A stretch of DNA of 64,000 nt from Earliella scabrosa (lineage: Eukaryota > Basidiomycota > Agaricomycetes > Polyporales > Polyporaceae): assembly GCA_022605405.1 (NCBI GenBank), contig JABYQQ010000001.1, positions 2,666,001-2,730,000 on the forward strand. The letters are read 5' to 3'. Made by a program: the position numbers and the translations under genes. The notes beneath the pieces were generated by a model that saw only the letters and a program-made list of their open reading frames with translations, ran no database searches and was not told where the DNA came from. This document shows, in pieces, positions 11,499 to 24,900 of this stretch (the first letter of the stretch is position 1; each line of letters opens with the position of its first letter).

Positions 11499-14400
11499 GC
11501 CCTTCCAGCTACGAGCATTGACACGCTCGTGAATCTCAAAGTCGTCGAGGTGACGTTACGGCCGGACGAACGATCGAATGGACAGACAATGGGACTAGGT
11601 TGAGTACGACGTCTCTTTTTCCTGGTGCGCAAGCTAGCTGGTATGATGATATACAAGTAAACCACACGAATTCCTAGCCTCGAAAATTATTAGAACGTCG
11701 TATAGCAGCATCTCTCTCCACTCCTCTCCTGCAACATCCTATATCATACCACCGCCCTCCCCTTCCCCGCTATTATCCCACCATCCCACCACCCGCTCCA
11801 ACTCGTACCTCTACCACCGTGGACTCCGGACTCGCATCCGCACTTAATGCAGACTACACTCGCAGGCATCGCCGTTATTTATTCAAGCTTGACGTAAAGA
11901 ACACAATCCATGGACTATAGTACTTCAGTCGCGTAGATGGTCGTCTCGTAGCGAGATTCTGACTCGTTTGACCGAGATGATGTGGGTGGCCGTCGTCAGA
12001 AGTGCCGTCCCTGGGGTAAGAGTGGCTGCGTATGAACGTGTTCGAGACACGACCGTACTGGTCGTGTTCTTGTGTCCGAAGGCTTCATCTGTGTGGGGCC
12101 TGCGGGCATCGCCTTGAGCCCAGGGACTGCAAGCGCTAGGCCAGCATCCGGGCGTGCAAGATGTAGCTTGCTTGTCGCGCTGAGTCCCATGGACGTGTAA
12201 ATCAGTTCGGCGCTGGGTTTCCCCACTTGAGATACCGGGCTGCCCCATAGCACTTCGCTACTTAGTGGAGCTGCTACACGCCCGGGCGAGTTGGATCTCT
12301 ACTCGAGTTTTGAGCGCTCGACATCTGGGGGAGCTCGAACCAAATTTTGGGCGGTCATTGCTACGCTTTCTCTAGCAGAATTCTGGTTTCTGGAGCACGG
12401 ACAGGATTCGGATTCTTGAGTTCACTATGATATCTTTCAGATTTAGGTTAGAGTCCTTATACATTGTAGATAGCAACCGTACATTCTAAATCACTCAGAA
12501 TGCACGCACAACTCAGATCGAGAGTTGCTCATATGGTGGCAACACCCAGGGTCCCGGGCAACACCGAAGTGCATCAACGGTGCATAATAACATTGAATAG
12601 AGCCAAGTAGTCAAACAGTCAGCGGCACTGAAACTATAATACAGCGTGTGAAGGAGTGGGTACTAATTACACGGACTACGTGGGTAGAGGGCGCCCTGGT
12701 TGAGGGAGGGCAGTAGATAGACTTCGGACTCACCAAACCAACTGATAATCTGACGGGGATAATGACAAGAAGATGAGAGACAAGGCATGACACTTAATGA
12801 GTCTCAGAGACTCACCTTTCTCCTCAAGCCTAGTTGATACTGGTGACAGCGGCGCCGTTGGAGTCGTCCTCGAGAACGTTAGACTTGGTGACATGACGAG
12901 CAGGAGGAATAACTTTTGCGGCTAGGCTCGGTTTGGGGATGTAGGTGGATGAGGAGGACAACAGCTCAGTCGCCAGCGCTGAATGCTGAACGAGAGAAGG
13001 GGAGAGAAGGGGAAAGAGGGAGAGGACCTGGGAGAAGACGACAAACACCTCGAGGCGTCAGCTCGTCAACCCTGTGAGCGGCAAACATATACAAATAAAG
13101 GACTTAGCAATTTCACGCACACCAGTTGTAGCGCCCACCTCCCTAAACCGCATACTGAGGAAGATGAGCATAACACAAGTAGGTAGCTCTACTCCAATAC
13201 TCTGTGCTCCTCGTGCTATTGAATGGAAGTGTCCCACCAGGTATTCACTAGCAGAATCATGCCAGAACATTCAAGCGCCGTGCAGAGCTCTGACGAGATT
13301 TGACTACAGCATGCTACGATATCTACACTTGGATTCCGATTCGAATTATTGACCTGTATTGTGGAGGTTTGTAGCCACATTTCTGACTTATTCCTGCCAG
13401 CGTTACGTATGAGATCATGTGTCTGATGTCTGCCGGAAGGTCCATCTCAGAACTCTGGCAGAATTCTGGCCTCGAATTACACCAGAGTGCCGCTCGTGGT
13501 CGGATAGAGCCGGGGCGGACAGTGGCCGGATCTTTTTTGATCAAAATTCTGTCAGAGTTCTGCTTCACCCGGCCGTGTAGACGCAGGGCCAGTTTTGGCG
13601 CTCAAACCTGACAGGCCTGCCGTACGTTGTAGCCTAAATGTTGGACTGTGGAGCACCGGGAGCGGAGCAATAGCCATAAGTAACGACTCGGAGGTGTGCC
13701 GTCGTTGATGATGAATGAACCCGTCATAGATTGCACCAAGCCCAAGCGCGAGCCCGGCGTTAACCATGCAAGCATTGAGTATGATATGATCACTGAGCGT
13801 GTCGCGAGACAGCCGTGGGGATGTTTTGCCATAAAATCTCTCTGAGAACGGCCAGTCTGAGAACGAGTAGAACAAGACCGTGACGATGGGTGATCCTGAT
13901 ACCTGCACCCTGAGTCTCCCAAGTGACCACCGCTGGGCGTTCAACACGCCCCACAGCCGAACGAAGCCTGCCACGGCCAGCAGGCAACGCCCGGCCGAGC
14001 CCGCGAGAGGGCAAGGTATTGCGTAAAGTCCGATAGGCGGGGATCGCTCCACCCGACAAGCGAGCCTGGTGGCTATTGTGGCAAATGAGGTTAACTGCCA
14101 ATTCCACTCGGGCCTCGCGACTGATCTCCGAGCGGAACAAGCAATTTTTGAGTAGCAAGCCATCTGCCGCGCGTTGGAGGCGTGCGAGAATGTGCGATGA
14201 GGGCGTGGAACGTGGACCAGAGGGAATGAGGGGAGGTTCCGGGGGAAGGAACGGGGTAAACCGCGCAGCGCCGTTCGAGTGCGACGATCTGGAGTGCCGC
14301 CGTACGGTCTGCCGTGATTCACCCTGCGTTTATAAGATGGACATCTTCCACCGCTGGTGAAACCACCATTCTGGTAATAGTCATGCGTGAAGGGACAGCA

Positions 14401-16159
14401 GTACTCACGTTATCAGTACGCCACCTATCGTAAGCACTGCATTAACTCCCGAGCCTGAGAGCGTGGAGAGAAGTGAGATTGGGTCGTGAGCTATGCAGTC
14501 AATGGTGACGTACGGTGGACGAGGCTGTCAACACGCCCCCAATTCCGTGTTGGAAGCTTCCGTTTGAAACCACTATATAGTGGGCCACCGGATGCAGGTT
14601 CCTTGATCGAGTGCTAACTATACACTGATGTGATTAGGTCAGGGTGAAAGACGGTTAGGTAACAGAGGATGGGTCGGAATGTGCTTGATGCCATGTGCGG
14701 ACAAGGGATGGGAAGACTTGAGGCACAGGCCGGCACATGAGGTCTGCTCATGGGTACGGAGGTTCAAGCGAGGTGATCGTAGGGAACCTTGCGACTGTAC
14801 GCCGTAACTCGCCATGGTGAGAGTCCAAGAGGTGTACGTATGTCTACGCCCTCCGGTCGGAAGTCCTGTGGGGGCCAGGTCAGTGTCTCAGTCGCCTCGC
14901 TGGATTCTAGAGCTTCATCCCTGGGCCCCACATACCCCATGACTGTAGTAGCGGGTTCCGAGGAGTCTTCCACCGAGTCGAAACTGAGGTTCGATATACA
15001 AGTTTGTCCTTTGTAGCGCGGTTCTGGCCCCCGATACATATGTACCCAAGCTCTCTCGAGGTCCCGAGTGGATGCAACCAATTCTGTGGACCATGTTTAA
15101 TATTCTCAGTGACCTGTGCGAGAATTGAATGAGCGATCGGCGAGCGGATGTAGGCGGATGTGCGCGTACCGTCGGACCGGAGCAGCTATCTATTGACAGA
15201 TTCGAGAAGGAGTCTTGGCAACGTAACATCGTAGTGGGATCTTGGTCAGCCAGAGGAACAGCTGACAACGTGCTGATTCAGTAGGAAGACTCGGACATAA
15301 CGAATAGGACGGCAATTCGCCCAGTTCGACGAGACATGAGTCGTGCACGCTGAATGCTCTTGCGGCGTGTAGAGCTCGAGTAGGGCGTTGAGAGCGGCGT
15401 CCATAAGCGTCGGGATTGTCAAGGCTTGTAGTGTGTTGATTGGCGGGGTATACGCCATTACGAAGCTGGATGTCGTGCAAGGCACCTGGGGGCCTCAAAC
15501 CTTTAGTGGAAATTGGCGGCGCGAGGACGCGTGGATTGCTGGCAGATCAATTCCGGAGTCGGGGCGGCCAGGGCGGGTAATAGTAACTATCCCATCGATG
15601 GTCTTGAGCCGATCACAGCCGTCTGTTCTTCCGCATGGCCGACCCTCTCACTCAGCAAACTCGGCCTTGTGTACCCACTGGCGGCTAGAGTATGTTGACC
15701 GACCGTTTCAAGGCGGGCAAGATGCCTGGGAGCATGCGTCGCCTCGCCGGCCACGAGCGTGTGTGAGGAGCGAGTCGACGGATAGGACGACGTCAGGATG
15801 AGGCTCACCAGTGGCTGGATCGGACAGTGGCGCGGACGCGCGTGGCACCGACGCCGGACGGGCGGCGTCAAACTCCGGGACGCCGTCCGGAAATCTTAGT
15901 CAGGGAGCTCGAAGTCGGCTAGATAGAGATTGCGTCCTGCTTCTGACCGCCATCATCCCCTCTGCCAGTCTCTCTTCCGCTCCTCTCTCTCGTCCTCCTA
16001 AACCCCCGTCCGGGCGGTCTCTCCTGGTATGCGCAATGCGTGTCCACGCTCAGCACGCCATGGTCGCTAATACCCGCATACAACAGACTCTCGACCGCCC
16101 TCCGTATTCCACCTCGACGCAAGCGAAGCGAATCCCGAGCACGCAAGAGCTACATCGCA
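11499..16159. other. gene-poor stretch with a hairpin repeat
   Basis: No gene could be supported. A minus-strand frame open across 13552-14322 lacks an ATG and shows some hydrophobic runs. A minus-strand terminal-exon-like piece (about 12830-12985) follows a strong pyrimidine tract ending in ag, has pyrimidine-biased third positions and ends in TAG, but no upstream exons were found. An inverted repeat lies at 13448-13562. C/T-rich sequence at about 15960-16020 probably marks the bZIP promoter. Confidence 0.5.
13448..13562. repeat. imperfect inverted repeat (18-nt arms)
   Basis: The arm at 13448-13465 (cagaactctggcagaatt) is the reverse complement of 13545-13562 (aattctgtcagagttctg) with one mismatch, separated by 79 nt. 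This could be a hairpin or the ends of a tiny non-autonomous element. Flanking target-site duplications were not evident. Confidence 0.6.
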
Positions 16160-17185
16160 ATGGCACCATCAAACCTCCAAGGCCTCAACATCGTCCATCC
16201 CACCCAGCCCGCCAACCCCTACCTCTCCGACGCCGACCTCCTCTCCGTCCCGCCCTTCCCAGACCTGAACGCTCAGCTCGACCTATGGACGAACCTCAAC
16301 TTCCAGTCGGACGAGCCCCTCATTCATGCCCGTTCAAACGACGGCATCAAAAAAGATTCGCTTGATGCGAAACATGGCGCGCACGATGACAGTAGCGAGG
16401 ATGATCCTGACCGCTATAACGACCCAGACGAAGACCTGCAGCGCAGCGGCATAGCAGAGGCCCACTCGCACGAGAATGTGGTGATGGGAACCGTTCTCCC
16501 TCCAACCGGTGTCGTTCACCCCGCTTCCTCTGTCAACCCTTCTGCCCAAATCCCTCCCTTCGACATCAACAGTCTCCTCGCAGGCTTCGGCCTCGACACC
16601 TTCATGGCTCCGTCTACGCCCATGCCCCAGACAAACAATGCGGCTGCCAGTACCATCGCCCAGCTTCTCTCCCTACATGCTGCATCCACAATCCGGGCCG
16701 CCCCGCCGCCCGTGTCGCAGCCTATACCTTCTTCGTCCCAGCCTACTCCCGCGCAATCGCCTCCACAGCAGTCACAAGCCCCCACTCCTGCTGTCCCTAC
16801 CGCCAAACGTGCTCGCACCTCCCGTGGGTCTATCTCCTCATCAACGGCCGAATCTCCCCAGCAGATGGCCAGCCCCGAGGATTCCTCCGCTACTCCCCTC
16901 ACCGCCGCTGAGGACAAGCGGCGGCGAAACACGGCTGCTTCAGCCCGCTTTCGACTCAAGAAGAAGGAGCGCGAAGCCGCCCTCGAGCGCAAGGCGAAGG
17001 AGTTGGAAGTGCGGGTGAGCGAGCTGGAGAAGGAGTGCGAAGCGCTGAGGAGAGAGAACGGGTGGTTGAAGGGTCTCGTCGTCGGTGTCACAGGCGCAGG
17101 CGCGGTCCAGCAGCAACAATTACAGCAGCAGCAGCCACCTGCAGAGGTTGCGGGGGTCAAGCGTTCTCGCGATAGCGATGTTTAA
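16160..17185 (+). CDS. bZIP transcription factor, Cys3/MetR-like
   Basis: Single-exon gene of 341 aa. The C-terminal third holds a basic region at about residues 254-280 (RRRNTAASARFRLKKKEREA) followed by a leucine-zipper stretch (ELEVRVSELEKECEALRREN, then GWLKGLV). The NTAASARFR-type basic region is the one I associate with fungal sulfur and amino-acid regulators (Neurospora CYS-3, Aspergillus MetR). The middle is Ser/Pro/Gln-rich with an acidic patch near residue 75 (DDSSEDDPDRYNDPDEDL), typical of an activation region. The tail is Gln-rich after the zipper. ATG 16160 was chosen for its good context (cgcaatggcac) behind a C/T-rich leader. It is expected to act as a nuclear dimer; target genes cannot be read from the window. 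Confidence 0.88.
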   Translation: MAPSNLQGLNIVHPTQPANPYLSDADLLSVPPFPDLNAQLDLWTNLNFQSDEPLIHARSNDGIKKDSLDAKHGAHDDSSEDDPDRYNDPDEDLQRSGIAEAHSHENVVMGTVLPPTGVVHPASSVNPSAQIPPFDINSLLAGFGLDTFMAPSTPMPQTNNAAASTIAQLLSLHAASTIRAAPPPVSQPIPSSSQPTPAQSPPQQSQAPTPAVPTAKRARTSRGSISSSTAESPQQMASPEDSSATPLTAAEDKRRRNTAASARFRLKKKEREAALERKAKELEVRVSELEKECEALRRENGWLKGLVVGVTGAGAVQQQQLQQQQPPAEVAGVKRSRDSDV

Positions 17186-20100
17186 TATCGAACTCAACAG
17201 AATTCGCTGAAGGTGTCTGTCTCCCCCTCTTGGCTTCCCGCGACGGCTCCCGATACTCCCCTTGGGCCCCTTCTCACTCCATCCCTTGTCTTCCACAACT
17301 TATTGATCTTTATGTTATCATGCGCCAGGTGTTATGGTCTTGCATAGCTTCCTTCTTTCCCACCCACTCATCATGCCATCCCGTACCAACCTCCCCATCT
17401 CCTCGCTTGCGCACATACCAAACATCTTCCATCTTGGTCCATTGACATCCGTGTCGTGCATTCGCGATTCGCACCGTACATATTGTCTGTCTCGGTAATG
17501 AACCCAACGAAGGACAACGGCGCAAAGTGGGGCGCGGAGCAGAGAAGTACCCAACGATGTATCCTCTAGACACTATATTCCTCCACCGTCCGGACCCATG
17601 AACGACTGTCTCTCCATTTCCTGGAGGCTGGCTGAGCATCGCGTGATTGCTGAGGTAGGGACGCCCGGGTCGTACGGGAGCCCGAGGCCGGTGTCGTGCT
17701 TGGAGTTCGAGCGCTATTCTCGAAGGAGGTAGAAAATTGCCAGCATGAGAACTCAGAGGTTGATCGTCAGGCTTCGCCCCGAGGCGTCGCCGTATCGCCG
17801 TGTCCATTCTAATTTCTGCGTTCAAGCATGAGCATAAGCAACAAGATCATGCCTGGGCGATGCGTTCTCCCGCGTTCATTCCAACGCAACTTGAAACCCG
17901 CGGGCCATGAGTCATGCTATGAATGTACGAGCGTGCTTCTCGCCAGTAAGTACACAGTGGCGGACGCACACACGTCATACGCGCATGTACATGCGCTCCG
18001 CCGCTAAACTTACTATCGTGCTCGGTGATCACTGATCATGCATCATGCCAACAGCGGAGAGAGAAACACCACGAATAGATTGTAGTGCGCGGGGAACTTG
18101 TGGAGTGTGACCCGTTCCTGTGGCCAGTACCACGGCTCGGGGAAACGCGCGGCTTTGGCATCGGTGCGCCAGGAATAGAGTGTGGGTGTGGGCGAATTTG
18201 AGAAGGCGGGGAGGCGGGGAGGATGCGCTAGAACTTGGATGCCGCGGCGGAGTTGGGTTGCTGCTGGTTCGGAGGGTCGTGAGGTTCTCAGACTCAATGG
18301 TGCTGCATGTGCTGTGGGGTAGAACGGAAGGGGAGGGGCGTTCCGCCGGGGCGTTGACGGTGGACGGCGGTCCGCGGGAGGGTGTCGATGGAGTACACCG
18401 CGTCGGGCAGTTGCCAACATCTGTGTCCCGTATACTGGAGTCATAATGTATTCACAGCGCACGTCGAAATTACATCCTACAGCAAGAAGACAAGTACCGT
18501 CAGTGTGTGGCGGAGACGGAGGTGGTGGTACGCACGTCGTCGTGCAAGTTGCAGCGAGGAGGCCCACCAACTTGTAAGACTGCCACTCCTACTAAGGACT
18601 CCTAGTACATGCCATGCGTCACAGCCACGACACCGCGCGGCCCGCTTGGAGCGAATACACGATCCAAACGTCCGCGCAGCTGGCGGGACATCGAGCCCAG
18701 GAACGGGCTGGAAGTCCACATCCACAGAGTCGGCGCAGACCGTCCGACGTGTACATACCGTACGTACAAAGGACGTACGTGTACGATAGTACATACATGC
18801 ACTGGGCCTGGGAAACCGCGCGCCGATCCTGTTCGCCTGCCCCGTTCTGGAGCCGCGGCCGGAGCGACTTCGAGACGAAGTCATAGCTGGAGATAGCTGT
18901 GAGTGATGTGGTGCGGGAGTAATAGTATGGAACTCGACTCCCCGACCGATCCTCTGCGCGAGACAGGGAAGAGTCCTACGTCACCAGGCTGCAGCACGAT
19001 TGCGATCATCGCCGGCGAGACATGGAAGTGCTCGAGGACGGCGACGGCGACGGTGACATAGGGGAGGACTGGGTACCGAAGGAAGAACAGGTTCCTGGTT
19101 CTGGGTCTTCTCAGTCGAGTCAATGAACTCATGAGCATCAGACCCAGACCCAGCACCGGGGGGAGGGCGGCTGCGAGGGGCACGGAGATGCATAGGCACG
19201 GGGAACCGCGCGGCATACGTATATGAAGGACGAGTGCTGCTCAGGGCCGCGACACGTCACGCGAGAGCATAACGGATCTATCGCGGGTCCCTGCACGGTG
19301 CACCTGCCAGTGCGCGGCCGACCGAATCGGTCGATGCACATGTACGAGGACTCAGGAGTGTGCACTGGTATGACGCAGACGCAGGGAAGGTCCACGGTAC
19401 GTCGCGCACGGGTGCAGTGGGGAGTACGGTGGGCGGCCTGGCAGGCAGGGGCACGGATCTAGCAGGATCATGATACTCAGTATTACTATGCACGTTCGAT
19501 GTTCATAGAACGCGAACGCGAATGCACCGGGAGGCCCTTTTGCACCCGACTCGAGGCATAATGAAGAAGAACTTGGCAGCGAAGATGGGCTGCGGACTTG
19601 ATCGTTGACGAGAAGCGTGCGTGCCACCGACGGTGCTATGATCCTGATTCATGAGCCGCACGCGAGATACCAGCTCCATGGGAGGGGGTGCCGTTATCGC
19701 ACGGGCGGGCCATGTCATCGTTCACTAGCACGCGTAAGGCAGTGAGCTTCTGCAGCCTGTAAAGTTGGTTTGATCGGAATCGGCGACCTCGACCTCGCGA
19801 ACGCGACAAAGATGGGTTACAGCAGGAACTCTATCCAGCCGCGTGCTTCTGCAATGCGTGCACGTACCACACTCGCGCCCCCTGTGTCATGATTCTGAAC
19901 CAGGATGGTTACTAGGATCACCATTGACCGCCTAGGGCGCCCACAAGTCCCGACGGCGCGAGGCCCTGCTTCAAACTAGCTCCTCCAGGGCTCTGCGGAG
20001 GCATCCAGCTACCTCTCGAGTAGTAGCTCTGTCAGACCAAACACAGTCAACAGCAGGTGGACGACACCGGTCTACGCCCGCAGGCCCCGGGCTAGGGGGG

Positions 20101-20730
20101 TCAGAGCAGCTGGGAGTGAGGTCACACCAAACTTCATCGACATCCGAGTCCACCTCGCCCCACCGTGAGTCCGTGACTGTCCGTGTAGGCGACCAAGGGG
20201 TGCCGCATCGCGCCCATGTCACCCTTAGGACTCGAGTACTCGCGAGCGGGCCACCTCCGCTACCCGACGTCGTGTGGTGCGTCCGAGCTCTACTTGACAG
20301 CTGCCCACTTGCCAGCCCCGGCGGTGCCACTGCTGCCGCCGGAAAGATCCAAGTTGCCACTGGTGGGGATCGGTGCTGGTGCGCTGGTCCTGCCGTTCGC
20401 GAATATAAGCTCGCATTATTTCGCCTTGTGTGTGTGCGTGTGCGCGAACCACTTACCAAACCCCTCCGCAGGGAGGATGACGGAACCACGTCGAGGTCAC
20501 GAGAGAAAGCTGTGTTCCTTCCAGCCAAGCGGCGTGCGGTGGTTCCGTATAAGCGCCGGGCGTAGTGCGAAGGCGCTGACTAATCACTCACAGGCGCCTT
20601 CAGCCACCAGCGACTGTGAGCGTCTAATGCACACTCGCCTTGCTCGTGGCTCTCATCTTGCGCTGCTCTCTCATCTTGCAACCCTATCCTATCTCCTGCT
20701 TGTCTAGATTGGACGTCTGCTAAAGGGATC
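17186..20730. other. intergenic stretch, no supported gene
   Basis: Several open frames exist on both strands and none has a recognised domain. The most protein-like are a minus-strand ORF from ATG 19216 to 18881 (111 aa, hydrophobic middle), a minus-strand frame at 18043-18570, and the 3' end of a plus frame closing at 20565. A palindromic gtacgt-rich patch lies at about 18758-18800. The last 100 nt upstream of 20731 are C/T-rich and likely promoter of CWC24. Confidence 0.45.
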
Positions 20731-21928
20731 ATGGCATCGACAGACAACGTCACCGTCCCGTTCTTCAAGAAGAAAGGCCGCGGCAGGCCAACGACCACCC
20801 GGAAGCGCTCCGAGTCCCCGCCTGCCACCACCGCGCACGCCGTGCCCGTCCCGTCCTCGTCGAAGTCCTCGGTCGTGCTCCCCTCTCGCAAACAAACGGC
20901 GAACCTCCTGAGCGCAGGAACGAAGCGCACAGCGTCTCAGCGGCAGGACGACGAGGACGACGAGGACAGGCGGGAGCGGGACGGACCGGACGTAAAATGG
21001 ACAGCAGAGGGCTCGCACGTGCACGCGGCGCTGGAGATCCTGGAGGGGGACGAGGCGGAGGCGCTGCTCGCGAAACGGCGGCGGTCCGAGCGCAAGGACG
21101 GGGAGGACGAGGAGGAGCAGGTGCCGGACGACGGGCTGTACCGCGGCCAGAAGGCGTACCAGTCGCACATACGGAAGAGCAAGGAGGTGCCGAAGGCGAT
21201 GCGCGTCGGGCCGCAGCGGTCGACGAACAGCACGATCCGGACGGTGACGATCGTGGACTACCAGCCGGACGTGTGTAAGGACTACAAGGGTGCGTTCTCT
21301 CTTCGTTCTTGTTGTTGTTGTGTGTTAGGGTTACGCTGACGGACGGTTGCGCGCAGAGACCGGATACTGCGGGTACGGAGACACGTGCAAATTCCTGCAC
21401 GACCGCGGAACATGTGCGTACTATCGGCCGGTGTGGCATCTGTCGAGCCCCCGTCTCTCTCTGCGTTGCATTCCGACAGACGTTTTGCTGACACGCGGAT
21501 CCGCAGACCTCGCCGGGTGGCAGCTCGACAAGCTCGCCGCGAACCCGCGCAAAGACGCCGCCGAAGACGCGTCCGACACGGACTCTGACGACGAGGACGT
21601 CCCGTTCGCATGCCTGATCTGCCGGAAGCCGTACACGGACCCGGTCGTCACGCGCTGCGAGCACTACTTCTGCTCGGCGTGCGCGATCAAGCGGTTCGCG
21701 CGGACGCCGAAGTGCGCGGCGTGCGGCGCGCCGACGGGCGGGATATTCAACAGGGCGGACAAGGTGATTGCGAAGCTGAAGAAGGCGAAGGAGAGCGAGG
21801 GCGCGGACGTGGACGTGGACGTGGACGTGGACGGGCGGGACGAGGGAGAGGGCGCGCGGAGCGGGGCAGCCGGTGGGGTGCGTATCGAGGGCCTGGCACA
21901 GGGCAGTTCGGACGAGGACGAGGACTAG
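20731..21928 (+). CDS. CWC24: pre-mRNA splicing factor Cwc24 (RNF113A homologue)
   Basis: Predicted 345-aa spliceosome component acting at the first catalytic step, combining a CCCH zinc finger with a RING finger. Exons 20731-21289, 21357-21413 and 21507-21928 join in frame. The CCCH finger spans about residues 182-200 (C-x8-C-x5-C-x3-H in [20 protein letters not shown]), followed by the family signature YLAGWQLDKL. The C3HC4 RING begins at CLICRKPYTDPV and continues with RCEHYFCSACAIKRF and KCAACGAP. The N-terminal 120 residues are charged and disordered, and start with FFKKKGRGRP. The C-terminus carries a GGACGT hexamer reiteration near 21806-21834, encoding alternating Val-Asp, and an acidic tail. 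Exon 2 is only 57 nt. Domain order and length fit the fungal family well. Confidence 0.95.
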
Positions 21929-24900
21929 TGAGTGCCGAGTCAGAGTCTGGTCGCCGGCGGCTGCAGTGGGATCCGCTGTCGGCGTCGGAGAGAAGGGGAA
22001 GAGAGAGTCTGACGTCGACGTCGACGGAGAGATGTCGATGAGACGGAGGGCTTGGATCGGGTTGCGGCTGTAACGCGTCGTGTACGTCTACTGTATGTTA
22101 TGTCCGGCGGGCCCATGGCTATCTGACTGCCCGTTCTGCTGCAGATTGGACGAGATCGGCGCGGCCGGGATCTGTTGCGAGTTTTATAGCGTGTTTCGAG
22201 TCTGCGGGCTGCCGCAGCGCAGCGCAGCCGGTCGTCCTCGTGCATGCGACGTGCACCGGAACGTCACCGTCGCGTTGTACGGAGGAGATATATGCGGAGA
22301 TTGGGCCGACGAATGGCGGCGAGTGGCGGATTGCGAGCGAAAGGGTGGTGGTCAGGATCGCAAGATAGATGAGCGTCGTGCAGGGCCGCGGTGCGCATCG
22401 TTTGGAGAAGAGAGTCATAAATCGCCGACATTCCGGCTACTAGCCAAGACGCACGCAAGGGAAGGCGAGCCGTGTTTCATAGCCGCGCGACAACGTTGAT
22501 CCATTGACGAACATGAAAACAGGTTGGCTGCCATACGCACGACTCGAACAAGGTATGGCGGCTGCCATTCTGGGAGGGCCGGGCGACCGGTTGGATGAAA
22601 TGCGAGCGAATGAGGTACGTCGCCCGCCTGTTTCTGGAGCGATCGGGACACGCGGGGGCTGCAGCTCTGTGCGCTGTGTGCGGTCATGGACGAGCTTGTC
22701 CGCTGGTATCAGCCCCGAGAGGCGCATGTCCGTGCTGGTCGCAGATGGGCCGAAGCATGGACGTTGCGGATGGACATCCTCGACGGCCGAGACAGGCGAG
22801 AAGACGGATCCGGGCGTCGCTGCCCGCGCGAAATGAAGGCGAAGGCGGGGGAGGGAGCGACGGCTGCCCGAGGAGGAAACTTCCCCGCGGGAGCGTTTCA
22901 TTAACGGATGACGCAGGACGCGAATCCCTTCGGGCCCCTACGCTGGACGAGCGCGAGGCGAGGCGTGGCGCACGCTGCTCGGCTAGGCTATCGAGAGTCA
23001 ATCGTCCGCTGTCGCCTCTTCGACGCGCCCCCGTCCAGCAGCCTGGCCTCGGGACACCCCACGCGCGCACACCGGCCCAGCGCCCTCGCACATGCACGCC
23101 CCGGGGTCCCGGCTCCCTTCTGCCCGCTCGCCCGAGCAAGCGGCCCCTTCGCGACGCGAATGGATAGATGGCTGCGAGCGGCGCGGCGCGCCCTCGGCCG
23201 GCGCACCACGAGGCTATCCAACAGCGGAGTGCACCTGCTCTCCTTCTCCTCCTACTGCCCCGTCCGTTCGGCTGCTCGTGCGACGCCCTCGCCCTCGCCC
23301 TCGCCCCACCTTCGTCCTCGGCACGCACCACACGCTGCACGGCCAGCAGCAGGGAAGCTGCCCCCCACCCCCCGGATCTTGCAGCTCACACTCCGGCGCG
23401 CGGGCTGCCAGTCCCGTGGGCCATCGGGACGTGCCCTCCCGTTCGGGCAGGAGCTCTGCCCAAGGTGGCTTGCGACAGGAGAGGACGGGATGGTGCCGAG
23501 CTAGGGAGACACGGCAGGTGCGCGTGGTGCAGGGAACCCCCGCTGCGCGCCCTGTCGCGTCCGCTGCCAGAAGCCGCGTCGAGCACGGCCATTGCCTCGC
23601 GCGGTGCACCCCCGCCCTTGCGACTCGCCCCGAGAAGCCAGTGATCGTAGGCGCGGTGCGGGAGGCGTGCCGGCGCCCGATTCGACGGCCGGCCAGTCGC
23701 GCGTGCTCGCACCCACTAGAAGCAGAAGCAGTCCATCCCCCTCCCCCTCCCCCCAACCCGCCTCGCTTTCTCTCTCTCTCCGAGCCCAGGACGCGTACGG
23801 GCGTGCTGGGCCCATCAATGAAAGCTAGTCCAATGACGAAGGACGCTGCGGCGGGCTTGCTGCTGCTGCTTGACTGGCAGCTGTGCGGCGCATCGGCGAT
23901 GGGGATCGCGATCGGCGAGAATGCGCGAAGGGCGCGTGCGTGTCCGTCCGTCTAGACTCGAGAAAGCGAAGCTGCGTGCGGTGTCGGACGTAGCTGACGT
24001 CGGACGCACGCGTCCCGCGGTGCGTCCGACTGGAATTCCTGGATTCTTGCTTCTGAATCATCATCCTGATTGCGATCCCGACGCGTTCCAGGCGATGCCT
24101 CACGTAGAGTTGACGTGTTCGTGTTGGCTCAGGATGGGCTTCCGTTCGCGCACGTCTGGGGCATCGGTCATCTTCCGGCGTCGGATGTCCATGGCCCTCG
24201 ATTCTGGAATGTTTGCGATTGGTTTGCGAGGACGCGGGGAAAGGCCGACGAGTCGGAGCTACGATGCGATCATGGCGAACGCGGCGATTTGGCCTCGAAG
24301 AAGCTTGTCAGGAGGCTCGATGCCCGACGCGGAACCCCCATGGACCCCCCATGGGTTCTGTGACAATATTTGTTGAATGGGCATCTCCATCTGCCAATTC
24401 GCGCGATGGCCTTTGCAGGCCTTGTGCAAAGCATGCACGCGTCCCGACTTGGGATGCCGTTCCCCACACGCAGGGTCGTCCGCCTCCCAAGCGGGGCAGG
24501 ACGCCGGCCAGAAACTGTCAATGTCCTACTATGTACTATCGTGATCCACCGCACGTCTGGGGACCGCGGCCAGACGTGGTTCGCGTCGTGCGTTCCAGCA
24601 TGCTTACATTGATGATGATGACCAGTTGACTGGGACGTCCCTCGACTCAAGCTCAAGGATCTGGCAGGCAGCGACACGGCCGTTCTCACCCCCGGCGAAG
24701 GGATCCCCGGCGAATTTCTTACGTGTCTTGGGGACAACGCCGAACGGTGGGCCACGGTCCACCCGGGGGAGGGCCCACATCGATCAATCGGGCGGGCCCA
24801 TCTCATATCGGGCCCCATCTAGCTCGCGGCTGTCTCCTCAGATTCTCGATGGAGCTTGGCCCCCTCCAGTCACCAGTCAACTAGAGTCAGCCAGTCCTCC

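Noticed and set aside
13552..14322. 771-nt minus-strand open frame with hydrophobic runs
   Set aside because: No ATG start, no recognised membrane-protein family pattern, and no supporting splice sites.
22684..23955. Long overlapping frames on both strands at 22.7-24.0 kb
   Set aside because: Mutually contradictory frames in GC-rich DNA; none has a domain or coherent codon pattern.
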